From Bacillus sp. 123MFChir2 (GTDB lineage: Bacteria > Bacillota > Bacilli > Bacillales > Bacillaceae_G), in the NCBI RefSeq assembly GCF_000383235.1, contig NZ_KB910937.1, forward strand, positions 1 through 64,000: a stretch of DNA of 64,000 nucleotides, read 5' to 3'. Made by a program: the position numbers and the translations under genes. This document shows, in pieces, positions 37,518 to 46,935 of the stretch. The stretch's first letter is position 1. Each line of letters opens with the position of its first letter. Under the pieces are notes generated by a model. That model was not told the DNA's origin, searched no databases, and worked only from the letters and a program-made list of their open reading frames with translations.

Positions 37518-38003
37518 CTAAACATGTAATACCATTCTTAATGTTTTCAGCATATACCCATCAAAGTCATCTTCAAACGCATCTACTACTGCAAATCCTT
37601 TTGCATTATAAAATGCTTTTCCGGTTTTATTCTCTGATTCTACGTTAATATAAATCTTCTTAACACCTTCCAACATTGTAATCCCTTTACGTAATAACGC
37701 TGTTCCCATACCACTCCCCTGATATGTGGGCAATAAGTATATCGCTCCTAACTCAGCTTCATTTTGATACTTGATTGGTGAAAAATTGGCAAACCCCACA
37801 ACTTCCCCATCTACTTCACCTACAAAGAAATGCGAATGTTGTAATCGCTGCTTCATCATGTCATCAGAATAAGCATGCCCTAAAAATTTCTCTTGTACTG
37901 CTTCCGGAATAATGTCTTTATATGTATCGTTCCAAGAAGTCTTGGCCACATATTGTACAGATGGAATATCCTCTTCTTTCATTTCACGAATCACAAAATC
38001 CAT
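37518..38003 (-). CDS. GNAT family acetyltransferase
   Basis: Protein of 161 residues. GNAT features are visible: GEVDGEVVGFANF, acetyl-CoA loop IYLLPTYQGSGMGTALL near residues 90-106, and INVESENKTGKAFYNAKGF. The Asn-rich IPEAVQEKFL segment near residue 35 is common in Bacillus stress-related GNATs. AGGAGGAG lies before the ATG. It is cotranscribed with the GNAT gene downstream. Substrate unknown. Confidence 0.88.
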   Translation of the reverse strand: MDFVIREMKEEDIPSVQYVAKTSWNDTYKDIIPEAVQEKFLGHAYSDDMMKQRLQHSHFFVGEVDGEVVGFANFSPIKYQNEAELGAIYLLPTYQGSGMGTALLRKGITMLEGVKKIYINVESENKTGKAFYNAKGFAVVDAFEDDFDGYMLKTLRMVLHV

Positions 38004-38044
38004 AGATGCTCCTCCTACTTCTTTTTATTTATCTTGCGAATCAT

Positions 38045-38164
38045 TCATACGCAGTGCAAATGGCTTATTTCTTCCCATTCCTCACGGATCATTCCTATCC
38101 GAATTGAGTCATAATACTCTCCATTTAAATTACTCGCCATACAAGTCACTGACCTGACATACAT
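38045..38164 (-). CDS. Possible 39-residue ORF upstream of the GNAT pair
   Basis: MYVRSVTCMASNLNGEYYDSI... of 39 residues, ATG preceded by AGGGAAAAAG. It ends 42 bases before the GNAT start. The segment is otherwise gene-free. Coding character is weak, and the neighbouring frame continues FALRMNDSQDK, so it may be a frameshifted remnant. Confidence 0.3.
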   Translation of the reverse strand: MYVRSVTCMASNLNGEYYDSIRIGMIREEWEEISHLHCV

Positions 38165-38320
38165 TTTCTTTTTCCCTTTGTTTGAAACCTTGCACACGAA
38201 CTAGATAAACATTATATTTTTTACTAGTCCCATTTATTATAATATTTTTTCAGAAAAATCAAAACAAACAGCTAATTATTTTGTATAATATTGTAAAAAT
38301 GTATTTTTAGGAGGAGTTTT

Positions 38321-39223
38321 ATGCTAGGGAAGCTATGGAAATCTTTTATACACCTACTAATCGTTTTCGGTACGTTACTTATTCTATTAAACACCCCAAC
38401 TCTATTTATAAGCGAAAGCGGAAACATTTCATTTCAACCAAGTCAATTCATACATGCCGTTATTAATATGGGAAAACAAATTTTTTCTTTACACTCGATT
38501 ACTTTGCAAATCCCTACACCTACGGGTAATTTTAAGACCGTTCACTTGTTTCCCACTGTATTAGAGCCATACATTTATTCATTTACAATTTTACTTGCTG
38601 CCCTAATACTTTCTATAATTATTGCAGTAAGTATTTCCTATTTTTATTTTTTATCGTCAAAACGGATTAAAAATATAATCGAGCGTATTGTTTTTGTATT
38701 GGAGGCCATCCCTGATGTAATGATTATGATCTGTATACAAATGTTTTTTATGTGGTATTTTCGTCAAACAGGTGAATTACCGGTACATATTATGACATTC
38801 AACGAAAACAAAGCTTACATTCTCCCTATTCTTTGTTTGTCGGTACTTCCTACAATTCAAATGTTTCGAATGATGATATTGTACATAGAGGAAGAGCGTA
38901 TAAAACCGTATGTAGAAGTTGCCTATGGGAAAGGCCTCTCATCGAGTTATATCATTCGTAAACATTTATTTAAGAATATTTTCATTCACCTATTCCATCA
39001 TTCAAAAATGATTTTTGTCTTTTTGCTTTCCAATTTATTTGTACTAGAATGTGTATTTCACATGTCAGGTATTATTCAATTCCTTATTCTCACAAATCAT
39101 TTTTCAGCATCTATTACATGTATTGTACTTTTAATGATTGTTATACCTTTTTATCTTTTGTTTCAGATTTGTTCTTATTTTATGAAAAGATGGCAAACAC
39201 AAATGAATGGAGAGATTATATGA
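38321..39223 (+). CDS. ABC transporter permease (DppB/OppB-like), orphan
   Basis: Protein of 300 residues with about six membrane segments. The binding-protein-dependent permease pattern is present: EAIPDVMIMICIQMF around residue 130 and the EAA-loop equivalent VEVAYGKGLSSSYIIRKHLFKN near 205 (quoted in part). This would be one half of a peptide- or nickel-type importer channel. AGGAGG precedes the ATG. The stop overlaps the next permease start in ATGA. There is no ATPase or binding protein gene in the vicinity. Confidence 0.82.
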   Translation: MLGKLWKSFIHLLIVFGTLLILLNTPTLFISESGNISFQPSQFIHAVINMGKQIFSLHSITLQIPTPTGNFKTVHLFPTVLEPYIYSFTILLAALILSIIIAVSISYFYFLSSKRIKNIIERIVFVLEAIPDVMIMICIQMFFMWYFRQTGELPVHIMTFNENKAYILPILCLSVLPTIQMFRMMILYIEEERIKPYVEVAYGKGLSSSYIIRKHLFKNIFIHLFHHSKMIFVFLLSNLFVLECVFHMSGIIQFLILTNHFSASITCIVLLMIVIPFYLLFQICSYFMKRWQTQMNGEII

Positions 39224-40266
39224 AGGCTATTTGGAAATCAAAACGTTTTGTTTTCGGATTAACATATATAGTTGTTTTAGTCATCGCTAGTTTTATTTAC
39301 GGCTTTTACTTCAAAGAAGATACGTTAAAGCCTATGAGACTGTTATACAATGAGAATGGAGACTTAATTGCCGCTTCACCATTTTCACCAACACAAATGC
39401 CACCGCTTGGTTCAGATCGTTTCGGCGAATCAATTTTCTATCAAATTTTAGATGGGGCAAAGTTCACAATTTTATTTGCGATTGGAATCAGTTTATTTCG
39501 TGTTTTACTAGGTACAATGCTTGGCGTTTTATTAAGTTTATATGCAACGAGACTAAAATCTTTTGTAAAAACATGTACAGAAGTATTTTATTATTTACCA
39601 ACCGTTTTCGTAGCATATATATTAATGCAGCCCATGAACAAAATGATTTTTTCAAATTTGGATACGAAACTTGACGTGAACTTCCCCCTTTTGTCTTATC
39701 AAGCTGTCATCCTTATCCTTGTTGTTTTACCTACTATAACTACCTATGTGTCTTCTGAAGTTGATGAATTTATGAAACAAGAATATATTTTGAGTTCACA
39801 ACTGATGGGAGCAAGCCGCATACACATCGTTCGGAAACATTTACGCGTTTTACTTAAAGATCGCCTCTTCGTATTGTTTATGCAGCATATTATTCAGACC
39901 CTTCTTTTAGTTACCCACCTTGCACTGGTGAGCCAATTTATCGGAGGAGTGCAAAAGAAAAGCGCAGATTTTGGAGAAGATAAATTCATTTCACTATCTA
40001 ACGACTGGGCAGGTCTTGTAGGCCTGAACTATTTTGAACTAAACGTATCTATGTGGATTGTGTTTAGCACACTTGCAGCTCTTTTTCTAACTATCCTCAT
40101 ATTGAAACTAATGACAACAGGAATTCAAGATGCTTTAGCAAAACAAAAATATTCTATTAAAAAAATTGAAAGATATAAAGAAACATCTCAATACAAAAAG
40201 AATAAGCAGTCCTTTACCTTCGCTAACAATTCCGAACATTCTTATCGTTCTCCTGCAAATATGTAG
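39220..40266 (+). CDS. ABC transporter permease (DppC/OppC-like), orphan partner
   Basis: Protein of 348 residues. An N-terminal helix (FVFGLTYIVVLVIASFIYGFY) is followed by an outside loop with the family signature PPLGSDRFGESIFYQILDGA and five further helices. The EAA loop is SSQLMGASRIHIVRKHLRV. This is the typical DppC arrangement. The ATG at 39220 overlaps the upstream TGA, so both permeases are coupled. A basic, polar C-terminal tail extends about 45 residues beyond the usual end. The ATPase and solute-binding partners must be encoded elsewhere. Confidence 0.85.
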   Translation: MKAIWKSKRFVFGLTYIVVLVIASFIYGFYFKEDTLKPMRLLYNENGDLIAASPFSPTQMPPLGSDRFGESIFYQILDGAKFTILFAIGISLFRVLLGTMLGVLLSLYATRLKSFVKTCTEVFYYLPTVFVAYILMQPMNKMIFSNLDTKLDVNFPLLSYQAVILILVVLPTITTYVSSEVDEFMKQEYILSSQLMGASRIHIVRKHLRVLLKDRLFVLFMQHIIQTLLLVTHLALVSQFIGGVQKKSADFGEDKFISLSNDWAGLVGLNYFELNVSMWIVFSTLAALFLTILILKLMTTGIQDALAKQKYSIKKIERYKETSQYKKNKQSFTFANNSEHSYRSPANM

Positions 40267-40281
40267 AAAGAAGAGCTTACT

Positions 40282-40902
40282 ATGAAAAATAAATTTGGTT
40301 TAATTTTACTATGTATCATGATTACAACAAACATCATTCTATACTTTTTCTTACCACCCAAAGTTGTCATAAAGTGGGATTTTAATGGGAATCCCACTTC
40401 TACTCTACCGAAAGGAATACATGTAACTATATCTATTATTTTGTCATCCTTTATCGCCTTTTTATTTGAGGGTTTTTCACACATAATGGTAAATGCACGT
40501 TTTTTGAAGTGGATTGGAAATGCGATCTTGCTGTTCCTTTTCTTGACCGACATGACTCTCTCTTGCATTGCACTTGGATATAATCTTCCTCATGAACATC
40601 TCACACTTTCAGCTGTTGGATTACTCTTTATTATTGTTGGATATTTCATCATGAAAGTTGACCTACAAAGTTCTATTATGTCCTATCAGTGGAATAGTAA
40701 AGAACTGGGGAAAAAAGCACAACAGATATGTAGTATTTCTATTACGTTGGTAGGTTTATGTATCGGAATTTCATCACTTGTATTCCCTTCTTCTTACATG
40801 CATTATGCTCTACTTGGAACAATTATCATTATGACCGTTATTGTCATTGGAAGTACGATATATTTGTTCATAAAAGATCAAAAGCAGTCTTCTTCTCTCT
40901 AA
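40282..40902 (+). CDS. DUF1648/SdpI-like membrane protein
   Basis: Protein of 206 residues with about six membrane helices. The N-terminal stretch LPPKVVIKWDFNGNPTSTLPK after the first helix is the DUF1648 signature (quoted in part), found in SdpI-type immunity and other membrane proteins. It begins 15 bases after the second permease and probably belongs to the same transcript. Function here unknown; immunity or regulatory sensing is a family-based guess. Confidence 0.75.
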   Translation: MKNKFGLILLCIMITTNIILYFFLPPKVVIKWDFNGNPTSTLPKGIHVTISIILSSFIAFLFEGFSHIMVNARFLKWIGNAILLFLFLTDMTLSCIALGYNLPHEHLTLSAVGLLFIIVGYFIMKVDLQSSIMSYQWNSKELGKKAQQICSISITLVGLCIGISSLVFPSSYMHYALLGTIIIMTVIVIGSTIYLFIKDQKQSSSL

Positions 40903-40920
40903 ATCGAACTCTTTGTATCA

Positions 40921-40955
40921 AACTAAAGCAGGAGATTTCTCCCTGCTTTAGTTGA
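40921..40955. terminator. Bidirectional terminator between 40282 gene and GNAT gene
   Basis: AACTAAAGCAGG / CCTGCTTTAGTT stem. The stop codon of the converging GNAT gene lies inside the right arm. Confidence 0.88.
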
Positions 40956-41379
40956 TTTCTTTCCAAAACGAATAGCTCACCTTTTTATACCCTTCTCTCT
41001 CATAAAAACGATGTGCATCTACTCTTGGAAACGCTGAGGTTAGTACGACACATGAGCAATCATTCTCTTTTCCCCATCCCTCAATATACGATAGCAATGT
41101 CTCTCCATATCCTTTCGAGCGATGTGCTTCTGCTGTCACAAGGTCATAAATAAAGACATGTTTCTCGTTATAAAAATTTGTACATATTGCCACTCCGGCT
41201 AAACTCACTGCCTCTCCTTCGCTATTATACAAAGCAAATAGACGATAATGTTCTTCCTTCATCTTTTCTAAAAGAGACAGCGCTTCTTCTAGAGAAAGTT
41301 TGGGCCGCAGTTGCCGCAACACTGGTAACACCTTACAAAATTCTTGCTCTGTTTTTACTTCGTGTACACGTGTATTCAT
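40948..41379 (-). CDS. GNAT family acetyltransferase
   Basis: Protein of 143 residues, a single GNAT domain. The acetyl-CoA loop DLVTAEAHRSKGYGETLL is near residues 80-97, and the ending SAFPRVDAHRFYEREGYKKVSYSFWKEI is typical (quoted in part). The ATG at 41379 follows GGAGGG; a start five codons earlier overlaps this site. Substrate unknown. Upstream lies the short copy of the CCCGCTATTT element. Confidence 0.88.
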   Translation of the reverse strand: MNTRVHEVKTEQEFCKVLPVLRQLRPKLSLEEALSLLEKMKEEHYRLFALYNSEGEAVSLAGVAICTNFYNEKHVFIYDLVTAEAHRSKGYGETLLSYIEGWGKENDCSCVVLTSAFPRVDAHRFYEREGYKKVSYSFWKEIN

Positions 41380-41400
41380 ATTCTTTCCCTCCAAATATTT

Positions 41401-41457
41401 ATCCCGCTATTTCCGGGCAGTAAGCCTGCCACTAATTAACGTTTTACTTTATCAAAA
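41401..41457. repeat. Intergenic element, short (internally deleted) copy
   Basis: CCCGCTATTTCCGGGCAGTAAG joined to GCCACTAATTAACGTTTTACTTTAT. These are the two ends of the element at 28366-28530 with the middle missing. A further complementary arm AAGTGGCAG stands at 41505-41513. Confidence 0.65.
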
Positions 41458-41549
41458 ATTCAAAATGTTTTATGATTATTATAAAAAGCTCATGCCCCTT
41501 TTATAAGTGGCAGTTTTATTCTTTTTTATAGGGACAGTTTGAAAGGAAA

Positions 41550-42950
41550 ATGAAAATGGAACTTAGCATCCCATTAGATTCAGAAAGTAAAATACCGCTT
41601 TACATACAAATTTATAACCATATAAAACAAGAAATCTTACAAGAAAATATTGAGATTGGTAGTCGTCTACCATCTCACCGCAATTTATCTTTGCAGCTTG
41701 GTGTAAGCCGTAATACAGTGGAATATGCATACCAGCAATTAATAGCTGAAGGGTATGTAGAAAGTAAACAAAAGAGAGGTTTATTTGTTGCTGATGCAGA
41801 GTATGATATGATCCAAACAACGGACAATAAACATATTGTATTTAAAGAAAAACCTGTTCGGGAGAATTTACGTTTCGATTTCAGTCATGGAAGCATAGAT
41901 ACCTCATCCTTTCCATTATCTACTTGGAAAAAGATCACAAATAACAGTCTGTTAGAATATGAGAATAATTTGTTTACAAAAGAAGATCCTCAAGGTGAAT
42001 GGCAGCTACGTTCTGAAATTTCTCGGTATCTCTATCAGGCACGTGGTGTGCATTCTACTCCAGAACAAATTATCATTGGAGCAGGTACTCAGCCACTTCT
42101 GTGGTTACTTTTGTAATTGCTTGGGAATGAGTACACATATGCAATGGAAAATCCAGGTTTTCACCGCGTAAGAGCTGTCATGCAAAGCTACGGCCTACAG
42201 ATACAGCCAATTTCTCTAGATGAAAAAGGGATTCATATTTCTTCTCTATATGAAAGTGGGGCTAATGTCGTATATGTAACACCGTCTCATCAGTTTCCAT
42301 ATGGAATGATTATGCCGCTTTCTCGCCGAATGGAACTACTAAAGTGGGCTAACGACATTAGTGGATACATTATAGAAGATGATTATGACGGCGAATTTCG
42401 TTACATAGGAAAACCTATCCCTTCCTTACAAGGATTAGATACAAATGGACGTGTGATTTATATGGGCACATTTTCAAAATCATTTTTACCTTCATTTCGA
42501 ATGAGTTACATGGTTCTTCCACAAGCTCTACTAAAAATTTATCAACCTGATGGGACCATCTTCAAGCAAACCGTCTCAAAAATACACCAACTCACGTTTG
42601 CGACATTTATGAGAGAGGGTTATTGGAATCGACATTTGAATCGAATTCGCACTGTATATAAAAAGAAACATCAATTATTAGTACATACAATTCAACAAGA
42701 AATGGGTCCCCTCGTCGATATCATAGGTTCTCATTCAGGACTTCATATTGTATTACATGTTCATAACGGAATGAATGAGAAAGAGCTTATTCATTCCGCT
42801 GCAAAACATGATGTCAAAGTATATCCTTTATCTTTGTATGATGCAGTAAATGATTTACAAAAGGAATCTTACGTATTAATGGGGTTTGGAGGGCTATCAA
42901 CAGACGACATTCTCTCTGCTATACAATTATTAAAGAGAACTTGGTTTTAG
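41550..42950 (+). pseudogene. MocR-type GntR/aminotransferase regulator, interrupted by one stop codon
   Basis: One continuous frame of about 466 codons with a single TAA at 42114-42116. Residues 1-80 are a GntR winged helix (PLYIQIYNHIKQEILQ, LSLQLGVSRNTVEYAYQQL). From about 115 on it is a class I aminotransferase-like domain with the PLP lysine in GTFSKSFLP near residue 310. The stop falls between PLLWLLL and LLGNEYTYAM; CAA to TAA is the simplest change. Intact relatives regulate vitamin B6, GABA or other amine metabolism. The stop comes after the DNA-binding domain, so a truncated 188-residue protein could still be made. GAAAGG precedes the start. Confidence 0.88.
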
Positions 42951-42960
42951 GTGACATAAG

Positions 42961-43017
42961 CAACAAAAAAAGTGCTGTAAACGATGTATTTTATTTGTTT
43001 ACAACACCTTTTTTATT
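42961..43017 (+). terminator. Terminator after the MocR-type gene
   Basis: AAAAAAAGTGCTGTAAAC / GTTTACAACACCTTTTTT imperfect stem with T run. The rest to 43224 holds no gene or repeat that I can see. Confidence 0.75.
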
Positions 43018-43224
43018 CTGTCCCAGCACTTAATCACCTAAAATATACCTATTTTACCTATAAATGTTATATAATAATTTTAAATGAATTTTTCGAAAAA
43101 TGAACCCTATCGATACTTATATTGTTTACTGTCTGTTCAAGGAAGTGTAGACCTAGACGAGTGGATGGAACACCCATCTTTCTTTTAATTATCAAACAAC
43201 ACAATATAAAAAGGAGAATACAAG

Positions 43225-43641
43225 ATGAAAATTCAAAACAAATGGAGTAAAAAAGATAGCGATTATATTAGAAAACAACTCATTTCCTTCAATAACTCAC
43301 AAGTTTCAGAAAGTAAACCATCACCTCTAAAAAACGTCTGTTTAACAGTAAAAAATGAAAATGAAGAAATCGTAGCTGGTTTAATCGGTATTATATTTTG
43401 GCAATGCCTACATGTTGATATTTTATGGGTCGATGATAGCCTGCGTCACCAAGGTTATGGCAGTAAACTACTAATGGAAGCCGAAAAAATAGCGAAAGAG
43501 ACCGATTGTACACTCATCAAACTTGATACTTTTAGTTTCCAAGCACCTGAATTTTATAAAAAACATGGTTATGAAGTATATGGTGTAATAGAAGATTTCC
43601 CAAGAGGACATACTCACTATTACTTACAGAAGAGAATTTAA
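43225..43641 (+). CDS. GNAT family acetyltransferase
   Basis: Protein of 138 residues. Acetyl-CoA loop LWVDDSLRHQGYGSKLL near residues 71-87, followed by KLDTFSFQAPEFYKKHGYEVYGVI. AAGGAG precedes the ATG. It is a single gene with no partner. The compact form resembles small-molecule N-acetyltransferases of Bacillus; substrate unknown. Confidence 0.87.
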   Translation: MKIQNKWSKKDSDYIRKQLISFNNSQVSESKPSPLKNVCLTVKNENEEIVAGLIGIIFWQCLHVDILWVDDSLRHQGYGSKLLMEAEKIAKETDCTLIKLDTFSFQAPEFYKKHGYEVYGVIEDFPRGHTHYYLQKRI

Positions 43642-43757
43642 AATAGAGAATTCTTAAGCTATACAAAAAGGATAGATAACACAGAGGCCACTCTGCTTTA
43701 TCTACCCTTTTCTTTTTCACCTATATAGAAAAAAGTCCGTTCTTAATTATTAATGCA

Positions 43758-44933
43758 TCATTTTCTTCTCAATGGATTTACAACTCCGACAATTTTATCA
43801 TTTTCTTTATATACACGCGGAATTCTTCGATCTAACATACACGTTACTTCATAATTAATTGTTCCTAACAAATCGGCAATTTCTTCTACCGCAATCTCTT
43901 CATTCCCTTGCTTACCGTATAAGACAACCTCATCGCCAACATGGACAGGCATCACTTTTGTTACATCCAGCATAAGCTGATCCATACAAACACGGCCAAT
44001 AATAGGTACTCTCACACCATTGATGAGCGCATGTCCTTTACTTGACAATTGACGACTAAATCCATCTGCATATCCGATTGGAATCGTAGCAACCCATTCT
44101 TCCCCTGTCGCAACATACGTATTGCCATAGCTTATCCCTCTTCCTTGTTTAGCCTGTTTCACATGAGCCACTTTGGACTTTAATGTTAAAATCGGCTGAA
44201 GTGTTACTGTTTTATGATTCACTTCTTTCGATGGATACATTCCATATATCCCGATCCCAACGCGAACCATATTTTGAAATTCATTATTTAGCTCCATTGT
44301 TCCTGCACTATTCGAGCTATGAATAAGCGGCAAATGAATCCCCATATCTTTTGCAGTATTTACAGCTTTCTCAAATAAGTCTTTTTGCATCAATGTATAT
44401 GTTTTATCTACTTCGTCAGCAGTAGAATAATGAGTAAATATTCCTTCCACTTCTACATATTGCATATTTTGCAATTCTTGCAGAAACGGGACCACTTCTT
44501 CTTCTTGTAAACCAATCCGGCTCATACCAGTATCAATTTTAATTTGGATACAAGCTTTCTTTGGCAGACGCTCTGCTATACGCTCGATATTTCTTACATC
44601 TTCAATTCTATATACAGTCATCATAATATCGTATTCAATCGCGTCTTCTACAGCTTCCTCTGGCGTATATCCCAAAACTAAAATTGGTACTGTTATACCT
44701 GCTTCACGAAGTTCAATTCCTTCATCTATAAAAGCAACTGCAATATGACTTACTCCCGCTTCAATCGCCGCTTTTGCAACTTGAATCGCACCATGACCAT
44801 ATCCATTTGCTTTTACAGCTGCCATCATCGCAACATTTTCATCGTTTACACTTTTTTTAAATTCTCTTACATTATGTTTTACAGCATCTAAATTTATTTC
44901 AACAATTGTATCTCTTCCGTATCTTGAAATCAT
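43758..44933 (-). CDS. alr: Alanine racemase (Alr2 type)
   Basis: Protein of 391 residues. The PLP-binding lysine is at residue 41 (AAVKANGYGHG), and the catalytic tyrosine on the other face lies in GISYGNTYV near 270. Conserved IKIDTGMSRIG and GRVCMDQLMLD are also present. It makes D-alanine for peptidoglycan and teichoic acid D-alanylation. TTAGGAG sits before two adjacent ATGs at 44936 and 44933; the latter gives better spacing. B. cereus-group species carry two alanine racemases; sequence suggests the Alr2 type. It stands next to other wall-related genes. Confidence 0.94.
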   Translation of the reverse strand: MISRYGRDTIVEINLDAVKHNVREFKKSVNDENVAMMAAVKANGYGHGAIQVAKAAIEAGVSHIAVAFIDEGIELREAGITVPILVLGYTPEEAVEDAIEYDIMMTVYRIEDVRNIERIAERLPKKACIQIKIDTGMSRIGLQEEEVVPFLQELQNMQYVEVEGIFTHYSTADEVDKTYTLMQKDLFEKAVNTAKDMGIHLPLIHSSNSAGTMELNNEFQNMVRVGIGIYGMYPSKEVNHKTVTLQPILTLKSKVAHVKQAKQGRGISYGNTYVATGEEWVATIPIGYADGFSRQLSSKGHALINGVRVPIIGRVCMDQLMLDVTKVMPVHVGDEVVLYGKQGNEEIAVEEIADLLGTINYEVTCMLDRRIPRVYKENDKIVGVVNPLRRK

Positions 44934-45099
44934 CATTTTAACTCCTAACTGAATAATTCCATTCTCCTTATCGTTCAATAGGACCTTTAACACTATAATA
45001 CTTTTCATTTTCCTAGTCAAACTACTAGAATCTTCAGAATCTTAAGTATGATATAATACCCTTAAAATCTTATTATAAACAGATGTGAGGGGAAATACA

Positions 45100-45561
45100 A
45101 TGTTTGTTCAAGCTGCACTGCGCCAATTAGAACTTGCGATTCATTCTACAATACAGATGTTAGAACAGGTTACTTACGCTGAATTGCAGCTACAACCGCT
45201 CAAAAATAAACGCTCTCTATTTGAAATTTGTACGCATCTATCTCTAATTTGCCATGCTGATTTTCTAATTTTAAACGAAGCATCAAAGGAAGAGTTAGAT
45301 TTATTTTACATACAACATACACCACTTACGCTTGAAGAAATTCAACAAACAATGAAAGAAGGTTTCCGTATTCTATCTAAAACATTTCAAGCCTATTCCT
45401 TAACAGAACTTGAAGAAGTCACCCATTCCTACTGGGGCGCTTCCTACTCTCGATTTGAATGGTTACTTGAAATTGTTGCTCATTTTTATCATCATCGTAG
45501 TCAGTTACATACTTTATTAACAGAACATGTAAAAGATCCTGAAATTTCTTTGTTTGAATAA
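45100..45561 (+). CDS. DinB-like protein
   Basis: Protein of 153 residues of helical DinB type. His residues are in EICTHLSLICHADFL near residue 44 and AHFYHHRSQLHTLL near 130, in the usual spacing for a metal triad. The ATG at 45100 follows GAGGGG; an upstream in-frame ATG has no better site. It is divergent from alr. The 3' end faces the SpoIIP-like gene with only 20 bases between. Function of this branch unknown. Confidence 0.78.
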   Translation: MFVQAALRQLELAIHSTIQMLEQVTYAELQLQPLKNKRSLFEICTHLSLICHADFLILNEASKEELDLFYIQHTPLTLEEIQQTMKEGFRILSKTFQAYSLTELEEVTHSYWGASYSRFEWLLEIVAHFYHHRSQLHTLLTEHVKDPEISLFE

Positions 45562-45581
45562 GAATTTTAAGGACCACTTCA

Positions 45582-46727
45582 CTACCTATTTACTTTCTCT
45601 GCATCCCAATAATACTTACTAAATGCTTCTGCTAATACATCAATTGAGTTATACAACTCTTCTAAAGTATTATCGACGCCACCGACTTCTATTAATAATG
45701 CATTCGAAGATAAATCTTGATTATATGTCCCATCCCCCTTATTTTTGTCTTTTTTGAAAATCCCACGACTAAGCCCATAATAATGTTTATCTAAATAGGA
45801 ATTGATTGCGCCTGCAATCTTCATATTTTCTTCTCGTCCTTCATTCTCCATACCAATAATAAAGTAGAGTCTTGCATATGCCTTCCCATTAATCAATTTT
45901 GTCGTAACATTCTTGCGCTGATCGTCTCGGTGAATATCAATTGGAAACGCAATTTCTTTATTTTGAGCGAGCGTTTCTTTTACATATCCATGTGAAGCTT
46001 TATAAGCTTGATACCATTTCATCTTTTTCTTTGCTAATAAGTCTCCCATATTAGTTTTGTCATGCAAGGCTGGAATCCCTTGTCCTTCTAATTGCTGTTT
46101 TAATCTAACGCCAAGGAGCGACACATTTACATCTGGACTTGATGCTTCATCTGGAATTTTCGCTTCAGGTAATAACGGTAAAAATGACTCCCAACTATGT
46201 GTATGATAAATAAATACAGCATTTTTTCCCTCTATAGCGTTCCCTTTCTTTTGAACAGGATTATTCTTTTCTGCTTCCTGAACTTTTTCTTTAGCCACTT
46301 CACGCTCTTTCGTAATTTCTTCTAGCGGGACACTTGATTCATTTGGTACATTTGTATAATCTGTTCCTTCTCCAGCTACAAGAATGTCAGAATAATAGTT
46401 TGCCATTCCAGGTATTTCTTTCCCCATAAATGTTCGAATATCTTGCAAACGCATATCTGTTGTTAATGAAAACAATAACGATCCTACCGATTCTCGTTCC
46501 TTTGTTTGAAAATATTCAAAAGAAAAATAATGATTTTCCATTTCAATCATTTGCATAAATCCTTGTGAGGAAACTTTTCCAAACCATTGATTCACATAAA
46601 ATGATTTCATTGTATGTAACATTGTAGTAACTAAAGATGCAGCCACTAAAATAACAAATGCATAAGAACACAATAAAATAATAATCTTCTTACTATGTAC
46701 TTGAGAATGTATAAAATGCTTTTTCAT
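45582..46727 (-). CDS. SpoIIP family protein, paralogue 1
   Basis: Protein of 381 residues with an N-terminal membrane helix (residues 15-38). The SpoIIP catalytic domain contains NAVFIYHTHSWESFLPLL near 187, FPIDIHRDD near 270 and ALLIEVGGVDNTLEE near 352. SpoIIP is an amidase and endopeptidase that thins septal peptidoglycan during forespore engulfment, with SpoIID and SpoIIM. The ATG at 46727 has GGGTGGT upstream. A second paralogue lies at 49742. The canonical spoIIP normally follows gpr elsewhere, so both are probably extra copies (inference). Confidence 0.9.
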   Translation of the reverse strand: MKKHFIHSQVHSKKIIILLCSYAFVILVAASLVTTMLHTMKSFYVNQWFGKVSSQGFMQMIEMENHYFSFEYFQTKERESVGSLLFSLTTDMRLQDIRTFMGKEIPGMANYYSDILVAGEGTDYTNVPNESSVPLEEITKEREVAKEKVQEAEKNNPVQKKGNAIEGKNAVFIYHTHSWESFLPLLPEAKIPDEASSPDVNVSLLGVRLKQQLEGQGIPALHDKTNMGDLLAKKKMKWYQAYKASHGYVKETLAQNKEIAFPIDIHRDDQRKNVTTKLINGKAYARLYFIIGMENEGREENMKIAGAINSYLDKHYYGLSRGIFKKDKNKGDGTYNQDLSSNALLIEVGGVDNTLEELYNSIDVLAEAFSKYYWDAEKVNR

Positions 46728-46902
46728 CGTACCACCCTTTCTATACATGGGTATGTACAAGCTTTATGTCATATACATTCTTTTACACTAATTCATTCAC
46801 TTTACATTCGGCATATTTTCCAACTGAAATTTCTAAGATTAACAAAACTACTCTCCAATTCATAGGTAAGTTTTGTACTTCTTCAATTTCATTACAAAAA
46901 AG

Positions 46903-46934
46903 AAGAGAAATGACATCCATCTCTCTTCCTCGTT
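46903..46934 (-). terminator. Terminator of the SPFH gene
   Basis: On the minus strand GAAGAGA and TCTCTTC pair around an 11-base loop and run into TTTTTT, right at the gene end. Confidence 0.75.
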
Positions 46935-46935
46935 T

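Noticed and set aside
41460-41549. Possible riboswitch upstream of the MocR-type gene
   Set aside because: The segment is explained by the end of an intergenic element and shows no conserved aptamer.
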